Shown here piece after piece: positions 1 to 5,857 of a stretch of DNA of 6,489 nucleotides; the stretch's first letter is position 1; each line of letters opens with the position of its first letter. The stretch spans positions 1 through 6,489 of the forward strand of contig JAQGKN010000218.1 in NCBI GenBank assembly GCA_028290085.1, written 5' to 3'. The position numbers were made by a program, and so were the translations under genes. The notes beneath the pieces are model-generated. The model did no database searches, was not told the origin of the DNA, and saw only the letters and a list, made by a program, of their open reading frames with translations. This DNA comes from Hyphomicrobiales bacterium (lineage in GTDB: Bacteria > Pseudomonadota > Alphaproteobacteria > Rhizobiales > Beijerinckiaceae).

Positions 1-426
1 GAGCGCCTGCTCACCGATCCTGCCGTGACGAAGATCTTCCATTTCGGCCGCTTTGACATTGCCGTGCTTGAAAAAGCCTTCGGCGTCAGCACCGGTCCTG
101 TCTATTGCACCAAGATCGCGTCCAAGCTCGTGCGCACCTACACCGACCGTCATGGACTGAAGGATCTGACGCGCGAACTCATTGGCGTCGACCTCTCCAA
201 GCAGCAGCAATCCTCGGATTGGGCCGCCACCGTGCTAAGCGACGCCCAGGTGGCTTACGCAGCGTCCGATGTTCTTCATCTTCACGCGTTGCGTGCCAAG
301 CTCGACATGATGCTCGAGCGCGAGGGCCGCACCGAGCTGGCGCGGGCCTGTTTCGAGTTCCTCCCCATGCGGGCGCGTCTCGACTTGCTGGGCTGGGCCG
401 AGCAGGACATATTCGCGCACGAATAG
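1..426 (+). CDS. rnd: Ribonuclease D, 3' part (5' end outside window)
   Basis: This encodes a 3'-5' exoribonuclease of the DEDD family, which trims the 3' ends of tRNA precursors and other structured RNAs in the cytoplasm using two metal ions. The frame is open from base 1, giving 141 visible codons up to TAG at 424-426. The GTG at 25 lies inside the conserved domain and is not the start. Visible motifs, counted from the first codon: the Exo II block FHFGRFDIAVL (13-23, Asp19), the family block DLSKQQQSSDW (64-74), and the Exo III motif Tyr86-Ala-Ala-Ser-Asp90. The protein ends at DIFAHE with no room for an HRDC domain, so it is the short form usual in alphaproteobacteria (about 200 residues). 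About 60 N-terminal residues with the Exo I DxE motif are missing. It lies just upstream of lptC on the same strand, an order common in Hyphomicrobiales. Confidence 0.93.
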   Translation, partial: ERLLTDPAVTKIFHFGRFDIAVLEKAFGVSTGPVYCTKIASKLVRTYTDRHGLKDLTRELIGVDLSKQQQSSDWAATVLSDAQVAYAASDVLHLHALRAKLDMMLEREGRTELARACFEFLPMRARLDLLGWAEQDIFAHE

Positions 427-498
427 CGGCATAGACAGCGTCTCGAACGCGGCCCCCACCGGGTGGCCCGGCGGCAGGTGGTGAGTGCGGTGACGGTC

Positions 499-1182
499 AT
501 GAACGGCAATCGGAGGCAGGAGGCAACGCGTCAGGCGACTCGTTCGCGCGCCTTCCGCGCGGCCGGACGTCATTCGACACGCGTTGTCTTTTTGCGCCGC
601 GCCATCCTGATCCTTTCGGTTACTGGCATTGCCGCGCTGATCGTCGTCAGCTTTTTCAATCCTTTCGGCGCTTTGCCTCAGAACGTGACCATCAGCGGTG
701 GCAACCTCAACGGCACGCGGGTCACCATGGAACTGCCGAAGCTGACCGGCTTTCGCAAGGATGGCCGTCCTTATGAAGTGCGCGCAAGCTCGGGCGTGCA
801 GGATGTCCGCCAGCCCAATATTATCGAGCTGAACGATCTCGACGCGCGCTTCAGCATGGCCGACAAGACAACCGTTCGCGTTGCGGCGCCCAACGGCGTC
901 TATGACAGCACCCGTGAATTCATGGATTTCAAAGGTGAAGTCCGCATCAAGAGCGACAGCGGCTACGACATCGCCATGAAGACCGCGCAGATGGACTTCA
1001 AGGCCGGGACGGTCGTTTCCGACCAGCCGGTTACCGTGCTCATGAGCAATGGAACCGTGCAAGCCGACAGGCTGAACATCGTCGATAGCGGCCGCATCAT
1101 TACATTCGACGGCAATGTCCGGTCCACGCTCATGGCTGGCAAGGACAAGCCCCAGGAACCAGCGAAAGGCGAGAAGCCATGA
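499..1182 (+). CDS. lptC: LPS export protein LptC, inner-membrane anchored
   Basis: LptC is the bitopic inner-membrane part of the LptB2FGC transporter. Its periplasmic beta-jellyroll takes LPS from LptF/G and passes it to LptA. From ATG 499 the protein has 227 residues: a basic cytoplasmic stretch (1-34, many Arg), one hydrophobic segment (about 35-53, AILILSVTGIAALIVVSFF), and then a beta-rich domain (about 60-212). In that domain, repeats such as PNGVYDSTREFMDFKGEVRI resemble the LptC/OstA fold. The tail is Lys/Pro-rich (214-227). The start is uncertain: in-frame GTGs at 463, 478, 481 and 490 are possible. The GTG at 490 has an AGGTGG at 476-481 at good spacing, and would add three residues. 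The stop overlaps the lptA start as ATGA (1179-1182), which implies translational coupling. Identity rests on the domain layout plus its place before lptA and lptB. Confidence 0.88.
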   Translation: MNGNRRQEATRQATRSRAFRAAGRHSTRVVFLRRAILILSVTGIAALIVVSFFNPFGALPQNVTISGGNLNGTRVTMELPKLTGFRKDGRPYEVRASSGVQDVRQPNIIELNDLDARFSMADKTTVRVAAPNGVYDSTREFMDFKGEVRIKSDSGYDIAMKTAQMDFKAGTVVSDQPVTVLMSNGTVQADRLNIVDSGRIITFDGNVRSTLMAGKDKPQEPAKGEKP

Positions 1183-1805
1183 CCGTCATAAGCCGTATCA
1201 AGCCGCGCGCTCCTTCCATTTGGAAAGTCTTGCTCGCGCTTGTTGCTGTCGCGGCTGCGATGCCGGCCCTCGCCCAGAAAGGCGGCGCCCCCCGTGGATC
1301 GATCTTGCCGGGCGGCAACTCCCGGGCACCGGTTTCCGTCGATGCAGCCAAGCTCGAATATTTCGACCGGGAACAGAAGCTCGTCTATTCGGGCGGAGTG
1401 GTCGCCAAGCAGGGCGAGGCCACGCTGCGCTCGACCTCACTTGTGATCCTGCTTTCGAAGGAATCGGACAAGCCAGCCGACGGGTCAGCTGCGGCAGCGT
1501 CCGGAGCGGACAATAGCCAGATCAAGCGAATCGAGGCCGCCGGCCCCGTTACGATCACGTCGAACGATCAGGTTGGCACCGGCGATCACGGAATTTATGA
1601 CCGCGCCGAAAACAAGGTCTACCTCATCGGTAACGTCGTCCTGAGCCAAGGCCCCAACATTACCAAGGGGGACCGCGATTCCAAGCTGGTCTACGACCTG
1701 ACCTCTGGCCAGGCGCAAGTCATCGGTGGCCGCGTAAGCAGCATTTTTACCCCGGGCAGCACCGACGACCACAAATCCGAGGGCAAGAAGCCAGCCAAGC
1801 CCTGA
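1179..1805 (+). CDS. lptA: LPS transport periplasmic bridge protein LptA
   Basis: LptA polymerises head to tail in the periplasm and forms the beta-jellyroll bridge along which LPS slides from LptC to LptD. The 208-residue product has a clear signal peptide: basic residues (6-10), a hydrophobic core (about 15-28, IWKVLLALVAVAAA), and an AlA box with likely cleavage after Ala32 (PALA|QKGG). The OstA/LptA domain follows (about 50-185). It carries typical strands such as VDAAKLEYFDREQKLVYSGG and the repeat-like HGIYDRAENKVYLIGNVVLS. A Ser/Ala/Gly-rich low-complexity insertion (about 97-112) and a Lys-rich tail (196-208) make it longer than E. coli LptA (185 residues). The start is fixed by the ATGA overlap with lptC and a purine-rich GAGAAG just upstream. 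Confidence 0.92.
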   Translation: MTVISRIKPRAPSIWKVLLALVAVAAAMPALAQKGGAPRGSILPGGNSRAPVSVDAAKLEYFDREQKLVYSGGVVAKQGEATLRSTSLVILLSKESDKPADGSAAAASGADNSQIKRIEAAGPVTITSNDQVGTGDHGIYDRAENKVYLIGNVVLSQGPNITKGDRDSKLVYDLTSGQAQVIGGRVSSIFTPGSTDDHKSEGKKPAKP

Positions 1806-1810
1806 ACGAT

Positions 1811-1824
1811 AAAGCTCACGCTTT
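1811..1824 (+). other. Small hairpin after lptA
   Basis: Five nucleotides after the lptA stop there is a perfect 5-bp inverted repeat, AAAGC (1811-1815) and GCTTT (1820-1824), with a 4-nt loop. No run of T follows beyond the three in the stem, so it does not look like a complete intrinsic terminator. It could be a weak attenuator between lptA and lptB, a message-end stabiliser, or chance. The rest of the 109-nt gap (1806-1914) shows no other strong structure. Confidence 0.25.
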
Positions 1825-1885
1825 GTGAACCGAGGTCGCGCTCGTGAGTTGCGCGGCTCGGCACGTCGCGCTACGGCTGATGACA

Positions 1886-1891
1886 TATGAT
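1886..1891 (+). promoter_or_regulatory. Possible -10 box upstream of lptB
   Basis: TATGAT matches the housekeeping -10 consensus TATAAT at five of six positions and sits about 24 nt before the proposed lptB start, which would leave a very short leader. I see no convincing -35 box 16-18 nt upstream (that stretch reads around CACGTCGC), so this is a weak candidate for an lptB-proximal promoter. Confidence 0.2.
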
Positions 1892-1914
1892 AGCTGCAAC
1901 GAGCGGACTCATTC

Positions 1915-2769
1915 TTGCTGACCAGACCTCCAAAATATCCGGGCCAGAACGGTCATGACGCACGCGACGTCGAACCGCCGCAACGCGACGTGCTCGATGT
2001 CCATCAGCCCTTCGCGCAGCCGACGGCCGATCCGGTCGCGCTCGGAGAGGGCTGGCTCGGCGTCTATCATCTCGGCAAGAGCTATGGCGGCCGCAAAGTC
2101 GTGCAGGATGTGAGCCTGGCTGTGCAGCGAGGTGAGGCTGTTGGCCTGCTTGGGCCCAACGGCGCTGGCAAGACGACGGTGTTCTACATGATCACCGGGC
2201 TGGTGCGGCCCGACAAGGGTGCTATCGAATTGGACGGGCACGATGTCACACCGCTGCCCATGTACCGCCGGGCGCGGCTGGGCATCGGCTACCTGCCGCA
2301 GGAGGCCTCGATCTTCCGTGGTCTCAATGTCGAGGATAACATCCGCGCCGTGCTTGAGGTCACTGTTCCCGACAAGGCCCAACGCGAGCATGAACTCGAG
2401 TCGCTTCTCGACGAGTTCGACATCAAGCGTCTACGCAAGTCGCCCTCCATCGCTCTTTCAGGCGGTGAACGGCGCCGGTGCGAAATTGCGCGCGCGCTCG
2501 CGGGCCATCCCTCGTTCATGCTGCTCGACGAACCCTTCGCAGGCATCGATCCGATCGCGGTGGGCGACATCCAGCAATTGGTACATCATTTGAAACAGCG
2601 CGGGATCGGCGTTCTCATCACCGATCACAACGTCCGCGAGACGCTCGGCCTGATCGACCGCGCCTACATCATCCATTCCGGGCACGTCCTGACCGAGGGC
2701 TCGCCGGAGGAAATCGTTGCTAACCCGGACGTCCGGCGCTTCTATCTGGGGCAGGATTTCAGGATGTAA
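1915..2769 (+). CDS. lptB: LPS export ABC transporter ATPase LptB
   Basis: LptB is the cytoplasmic ATPase dimer that powers LPS extraction by LptF/G. The 284-residue product shows every ABC signature: Walker A GPNGAGKT (80-87), Q-loop YLPQEASIF (Gln129), signature LSGGE (181-185), Walker B FMLLDE (201-206) and the H-loop TDHNVRET (His238). Strings such as FYMITGL, DEPFAGIDPI and the end YLGQDF are typical of LptB rather than of other ABC ATPases. The E. coli-like core begins near residue 48; the preceding 47 residues are a Pro/Asp-rich extension of a kind I recall from Hyphomicrobial LptB proteins. No ATG is in frame before the core. I chose TTG 1915 because GAGCGGA (1901-1907) lies at good spacing; GTG 1990 is the alternative and would remove 25 residues. 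The upstream in-frame stop is TAG at 1891-1893. Confidence 0.93.
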   Translation: MLTRPPKYPGQNGHDARDVEPPQRDVLDVHQPFAQPTADPVALGEGWLGVYHLGKSYGGRKVVQDVSLAVQRGEAVGLLGPNGAGKTTVFYMITGLVRPDKGAIELDGHDVTPLPMYRRARLGIGYLPQEASIFRGLNVEDNIRAVLEVTVPDKAQREHELESLLDEFDIKRLRKSPSIALSGGERRRCEIARALAGHPSFMLLDEPFAGIDPIAVGDIQQLVHHLKQRGIGVLITDHNVRETLGLIDRAYIIHSGHVLTEGSPEEIVANPDVRRFYLGQDFRM

Positions 2770-2788
2770 GCGCGCCGTGCACGCGATT

Positions 2789-2804
2789 TGGTGTGCTCGC
2801 TGCA
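2789..2804 (+). promoter_or_regulatory. Weak sigma-54-type -24/-12 element before rpoN
   Basis: TGGTGTG, then CTCG, then CTGCA resembles the sigma-54 consensus TGGCACG-N4-TTGCW at 8 of 12 defined positions. It keeps the essential GG (2790-2791) and GC (2802-2803) at the right spacing. It starts 20 nt after the lptB stop and points towards rpoN. Known rpoN genes in several rhizobia are autoregulated, so a poor sigma-54 site here could mediate self-control. The minimal GG-N10-GC pattern is frequent by chance, hence the low confidence. Confidence 0.25.
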
Positions 2805-2830
2805 ACGAACGTTGCACAACAAGCGTGCAA
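2801..2830. repeat. Overlapping inverted repeats TGCAACG/CGTTGCA and TTGCAC/GTGCAA
   Basis: A perfect 7-bp palindrome with a 2-nt centre (TGCAACG at 2801-2807, CGTTGCA at 2810-2816) shares its right arm with a second repeat, TTGCAC (2812-2817) and GTGCAA (2825-2830). Together they give three alternating TGCAA/TTGCA half-sites; a fourth TGCAA lies at 2885-2889. This is the most ordered structure in the 168-nt lptB-rpoN gap (2770-2937) and could be an operator or an RNA hairpin. No T-tract follows, so it is not a standard terminator. Confidence 0.4.
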
Positions 2831-2937
2831 AATTCATAGCCGGTTGCGCGCAGCGCGTAGCTATCGTCTACACAATCCTGTATATGCAAGACTTGGGCCG
2901 CGCGTTTTCAGCGGTCGGTAGGATTGAGTTCGGATCT

Positions 2938-4503
2938 ATGGCGCTTTCCACAAAGCTCACGCTTCGTCAGGGCCAGTCCCTGGTGATGACGCCGCAGTTG
3001 CTGCAGGCAATCAAGCTCCTTCAATTCTCAAACGTCGAACTGAGTGCTTTTGTCGAGGAGGAGCTCGAGCGCAATCCCCTCCTTGAGCGCGCCGAAGAAC
3101 ACAGCGATCCGATCATCGAGGCGGTCGGCGATAGCGTGGAACGCTGGGGCGAGGATGGCCCTGACGGCGACCCAGGCGACCTGAGCCGTCAGGAGGGCGA
3201 TTGGGCGGCGGACACAATGGTTATCGATCGGCAGAGCCTCGAGGCAGATCTCGGGACGGAGGTCGGCAATAGTTTCGAGACGGACCGTGTGCCCGCCACT
3301 CACGAAAGCGCGTCGGCACTTGAGGGCTCAGGCCTCTCGGCGACGTCCTGGAACGGCGCATCCGGTGGCAATGCCGACGGCGAGCCTGCCGATCTCGAGG
3401 CCTATATCGCCGCGCGCGTGACGTTGCACGACCATCTTACCGAACAGCTCTCGCTTGCCGTCGCTGGCACCGTCGATCGTCTCATCGGTCATGCGTTGAT
3501 CGACGCTGTCGATGATGCCGGGTATCTCACCGAAAGTGTCGAGGACATCGCTGAGCGGCTTGGCACAAGGATCGATGCGGTCGCAGCCGTCCTTTGCAAG
3601 ATCCAGCAGTTCGATCCGGCAGGCATAGCAGCGCGAAATCTATCCGAGTGCCTCGCGATCCAGCTGCGCGAACGAAATCGCCTCGATCCAGCCATGCAGG
3701 CGCTGCTCGATCATCTGCCGCTTCTCGCAAAGCGTGATTTCACGGCATTGCGCAAAATTTGCGGTGTCGACGAGGATGATTTCGCCGAGATGGTCGCCGA
3801 AGTGCGCCGTCTCAATCCCAAGCCGGGTCGCGCCTACGGTGGCGGTATCATTCAGTCCGTCGTGCCCGATGTCACGGTGCGGGCCGCACCAGATGGCTCA
3901 TGGCACATCGAACTCAATCCGGAAGGCTTGCCGCGCGTGCTGGTCAACCAGACGTATGCCGCACGCGTCTCGCGACTCAAGGGAAGTACTGCTGACAAAA
4001 GCTTCGTTGCCAATTGTCTCCAGACGGCCAATTGGCTGACCAAGTCGCTCGAACAGCGCGCCCGCACCATCCTGAAGGTTTCTACCGAGATCGTGCGCCA
4101 GCAGGATGCGTTCTTCGCGCACGGCGTCGAGCATTTGCGTCCGCTGAATCTGAAAACCATCGCGGACGCCATAGGCATGCACGAATCGACCGTCTCGCGT
4201 GTGACGTCGAACAAATACATGGCGTGCCCGCGCGGTCTGTTCGAGCTGAAGTATTTCTTCACCGCATCAATCCCGGCGCGGTCCGGCGGGGAGTCGCACT
4301 CAGCTGAAGCCGTCCGGTTCCGCATCAAGCAGCTCGTCGAACAAGAGCCCGTCAGCAACGTTCTTTCGGATGACGCCATTGTTGTGAAGCTCAAGGAACA
4401 GAACGTCGATATCGCGCGTCGTACTGTCGCAAAGTACCGCGAGAGCCTGCGTATCCCATCATCCGTCGAACGTCGCCGTGAGAAACTGGCGATGCAACGC
4501 TGA
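2938..4503 (+). CDS. rpoN: RNA polymerase sigma-54 factor RpoN
   Basis: Sigma-54 directs RNA polymerase to -24/-12 promoters and needs AAA+ activators such as NtrC or NifA; it controls nitrogen assimilation and other functions. The 521-residue product has all regions: region I, Gln/Leu-rich (1-50, LRQGQSLVMTPQLLQAIKLLQ); an acidic, variable region II (about 52-155); the core-binding domain (about 157-340, with GYLTE 195-199, FDPAGIAARNLSECLAIQLR 225-244 and LNPKPG 292-297); the helix-turn-helix (about 403-428, TIADAIGMHESTVSRV) that contacts the -12 element; and the RpoN box ARRTVAKYRE (493-502) that reads the -24 element. The start at ATG 2938 matches the conserved MALSxKL beginning and has a purine-rich GGATTGAG (2921-2928). 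In-frame TTG 2788 and ATG 2884 only add unconserved residues. No key residue seems to be missing. Confidence 0.97.
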   Translation: MALSTKLTLRQGQSLVMTPQLLQAIKLLQFSNVELSAFVEEELERNPLLERAEEHSDPIIEAVGDSVERWGEDGPDGDPGDLSRQEGDWAADTMVIDRQSLEADLGTEVGNSFETDRVPATHESASALEGSGLSATSWNGASGGNADGEPADLEAYIAARVTLHDHLTEQLSLAVAGTVDRLIGHALIDAVDDAGYLTESVEDIAERLGTRIDAVAAVLCKIQQFDPAGIAARNLSECLAIQLRERNRLDPAMQALLDHLPLLAKRDFTALRKICGVDEDDFAEMVAEVRRLNPKPGRAYGGGIIQSVVPDVTVRAAPDGSWHIELNPEGLPRVLVNQTYAARVSRLKGSTADKSFVANCLQTANWLTKSLEQRARTILKVSTEIVRQQDAFFAHGVEHLRPLNLKTIADAIGMHESTVSRVTSNKYMACPRGLFELKYFFTASIPARSGGESHSAEAVRFRIKQLVEQEPVSNVLSDDAIVVKLKEQNVDIARRTVAKYRESLRIPSSVERRREKLAMQR

Positions 4504-4512
4504 CCTGGCAGA

Positions 4513-4528
4513 TGGCACGCTCGATGCC
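4513..4528 (+). promoter_or_regulatory. Candidate sigma-54 promoter (-24/-12) for hpf-ptsN
   Basis: TGGCACG (4513-4519), CTCG, then ATGCC (4524-4528) matches the sigma-54 consensus TGGCACG-N4-TTGCW at 10 of 12 defined positions. The -24 block is perfect, and the obligatory GG and GC are correctly spaced. Transcription would start near 4539, inside an A-rich stretch, and give a leader of about 150 nt before hpf. It begins 10 nt after the rpoN stop codon. Other TGGCAC strings in the window that I checked, all inside genes, lack the correctly spaced GC. I saw no clear NifA-type TGT-N10-ACA enhancer in the 3' end of rpoN. Strand and place fit control of hpf-ptsN by the product of the gene just upstream; this is inference from sequence only. 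Confidence 0.5.
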
Positions 4529-4611
4529 GTTCAAAAATGTTGTTTCCGTGTCGCGCTCTAGCTCTGAAGTTCCGTTGACTTGATCGAGCGACGCACTTAA
4601 CGCTTTGGAAA

Positions 4612-4630
4612 GATCGCCGATCCGGTGATC
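4612..4630 (+). other. Hairpin in the hpf leader
   Basis: GATCGCCG (4612-4619) and CGGTGATC (4623-4630) can form an 8-bp RNA stem with one G-U pair and a 3-nt loop, ending 57 nt before the hpf start. No T-tract follows, so a terminator is unlikely. It could affect message stability or translation. The rest of the 184-nt gap holds the -24/-12 candidate and a 6-bp stem (4512-4517 with 4525-4530) that overlaps it. Confidence 0.3.
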
Positions 4631-4687
4631 GATTTCCATGGTCAAGCTCGGAAGAACGCGGGCAGCCGCAGACGAGGGGCAAACTCT

Positions 4688-5296
4688 ATGGTCCTCCGGG
4701 TTTCAGGAAAAAATTTCGATATTGGCGAAGCTCTTCGCCTGCATGTTCGTTCAAGGGTAGAGGCGGCGACATCCAAATATTTTGATGGCTCAGTTACAGG
4801 CCACGTCATTCTCGACCACGAAGGTTCCGGTTACCGCTCTGATTGCACGCTGCATCTGGCTTCTGGTGTGACGCTGCAGGCCGAGGGGCGGGCGCAGGAG
4901 CCATATGCGAGCTTCGAACAGGCGGCTGAGCGGCTCGAAAAGCGGCTCCGTCGTTACAAACGACGGTTGAAGGGGCACCATCCCATGTCGTTGAGTTCCA
5001 CTGCCGCGGTTGCTGATGTGATCGTTGCCGATTATGTCATCGAGGCTCCGGTGGATGATGGCGCGGAGGGGACCGAGTTTCATCCCGTTGTCATCGCTGA
5101 GAGGACAAGTGCGCTGAAGCAAATGCCGGTTTCGGAGGCCGTCATGGAACTCGATTTTACGGGGGCGCCCGTGCAGGTTTTTCGTCACGCGGGAAATGGC
5201 CGGGTCAACATCGTCTATCGCCGTTCGGACGGGAACATTGGCTGGATCGACCCAGGAACCCCGGAAGCCGGTGACGGAGCTGCCAAAGCCTTCTGA
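4688..5296 (+). CDS. hpf: Long-form ribosome hibernation promoting factor HPF
   Basis: Long HPF binds the 30S subunit near the decoding centre and pairs two ribosomes into inactive 100S dimers in stationary or starved cells. The 202-residue product has the N-terminal S30AE domain (about 1-97: VLRVSGKNFDIGEALRLHV start, ASFEQAAERLEKRLRRYKRRL basic helix), a variable linker (about 98-131), and the C-terminal dimerisation domain (about 133-189: MPVSEAVMELDFTGAPVQVF, VNIVYRRSDGNIGWIDP). Having both domains marks it as the long form, unlike the short E. coli Hpf/YhbH. ATG 4688 is favoured by GAGGGG (4674-4679) eight bases upstream and by the conserved start; the in-frame GTG 4625 would add 21 unconserved residues. 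It lies between rpoN and ptsN, as in many proteobacteria, and is probably co-transcribed with ptsN 72 nt downstream. Confidence 0.95.
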   Translation: MVLRVSGKNFDIGEALRLHVRSRVEAATSKYFDGSVTGHVILDHEGSGYRSDCTLHLASGVTLQAEGRAQEPYASFEQAAERLEKRLRRYKRRLKGHHPMSLSSTAAVADVIVADYVIEAPVDDGAEGTEFHPVVIAERTSALKQMPVSEAVMELDFTGAPVQVFRHAGNGRVNIVYRRSDGNIGWIDPGTPEAGDGAAKAF

Positions 5297-5368
5297 GCCT
5301 CATGGCGCAACGCGTCTGCGGCACGGAACTTGCCTCTTCACTTTGCAACCATTGGACGACGGAACGCC

Positions 5369-5836
5369 ATGTCGCTGAACGATCTGCTCACCGCTGACGC
5401 CATCTTGCCGTCGATGAAGGTCCATACGAAGAAGCAAGCTCTGCAGGAATTAAGCGAAAAGGCCGCGCAGATCTCGGGCATTGCCGCGCGCGAGATCTTC
5501 GATGCCCTTCTGCAGCGCGAACGGCTCGGCTCAACGGGCGTGGGGAACGGCATAGCCATTCCTCACGGCAAGCTCGCCAAGGCTGGGCGAATCTTCGGGG
5601 TGTTTGCCCGTCTGGAGAGGCCAATTGACTATGAGGCGCTGGACGGCGCCCCGGTCGATCTGATCTTCCTGCTGATCGCCCCGGAATCGGCTGGTGCTGA
5701 CCACCTGAAGGCGCTCGCCCGGACCGCGCGCATCCTTCGAGACCCGGTCATCACCGCCAAATTACGCGCCACCCGTGACGCCTCTGCGCTTTACTCGATG
5801 ATCACGCAGTCCTCGAGTTCGCAGCACGCCGCCTGA
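5369..5836 (+). CDS. ptsN: PTS-Ntr EIIA component (PtsN)
   Basis: EIIA-Ntr is the final phosphate acceptor of the nitrogen PTS (PtsP to PtsO/NPr to PtsN). It does not carry sugar but regulates partners such as potassium transport and nitrogen or carbon metabolism according to its phosphorylation state. The 155-residue product is of normal length for the PTS EIIA type 2 family. The phosphorylated histidine is His66 in GNGIAIPHGK (59-68), preceded by the family strings LLQRERLGSTGVG. The C-terminal half (DLIFLLIAPESAGADHLKALARTARIL) is also typical. The start at ATG 5369 matches the usual MxLxDLL beginning; an in-frame TTG at 5330 would add 13 unconserved residues. The ribosome-binding site is weak (GGACGACGGA, 5354-5363). 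The stop TGA (5834-5836) abuts the stop of the opposing glucokinase gene. Confidence 0.96.
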   Translation: MSLNDLLTADAILPSMKVHTKKQALQELSEKAAQISGIAAREIFDALLQRERLGSTGVGNGIAIPHGKLAKAGRIFGVFARLERPIDYEALDGAPVDLIFLLIAPESAGADHLKALARTARILRDPVITAKLRATRDASALYSMITQSSSSQHAA

Positions 5837-5857
5837 TCACCGCCAGGCGCGCGCTGC
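5821..5857. terminator. GC-rich hairpin across the ptsN/glk stop codons
   Basis: CGCCTG (5830-5835) pairs with CAGGCG (5844-5849) around an 8-nt loop that contains most of the fused stop codons. The stem extends outward through GC (5828-5829) with GC (5851-5852) and GCAGC (5821-5825) with GCTGC (5853-5857), with small bulges: about 13 bp in all. It would form in transcripts from either strand. Neither side has a T-tract, so a classic intrinsic terminator is not shown; it may stall polymerase for Rho or protect 3' ends in both directions. Confidence 0.35.

Noticed and set aside
427..498. Possible terminator hairpin in the rnd-lptC gap (CCAC/GTGG near 456-466)
   Set aside because: The stem is only 4 bp and has no T-tract.
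235..1062. Long 275-codon minus-strand frame opposite rnd and lptC
   Set aside because: It lies antisense to two well-supported genes and has no recognisable motifs; it is a shadow of GC-rich coding sequence.
2844..2872. TTGCGC-N17-TCTACA as a housekeeping promoter for rpoN
   Set aside because: Each box matches only three of six consensus positions; such pairs are expected by chance.
2788..2937. N-terminal extension of RpoN from TTG 2788 or ATG 2884
   Set aside because: The family begins at MALSxKLxLRQGQSL; the added residues are unconserved and would place the ordered repeats inside coding sequence.
1811..2964. Shared 13-mer AAAGCTCACGCTT at 1811-1823 and 2952-2964
   Set aside because: One match of this length is plausible by chance in a window this size, and the second copy encodes conserved RpoN residues (KLTL).
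4575..4603. TTGACT (4575-4580) as a sigma-70 -35 box for hpf
   Set aside because: The -35 match is good (5 of 6), but at spacings of 16-18 nt the -10 region reads TTAACG or TAACGC or similar, which is too far from TATAAT.
3852..4682. Long 276-codon minus-strand frame opposite rpoN
   Set aside because: It is antisense to the conserved RpoN C-terminal half and is rich in Arg, Ser and Cys, as expected of a shadow frame.
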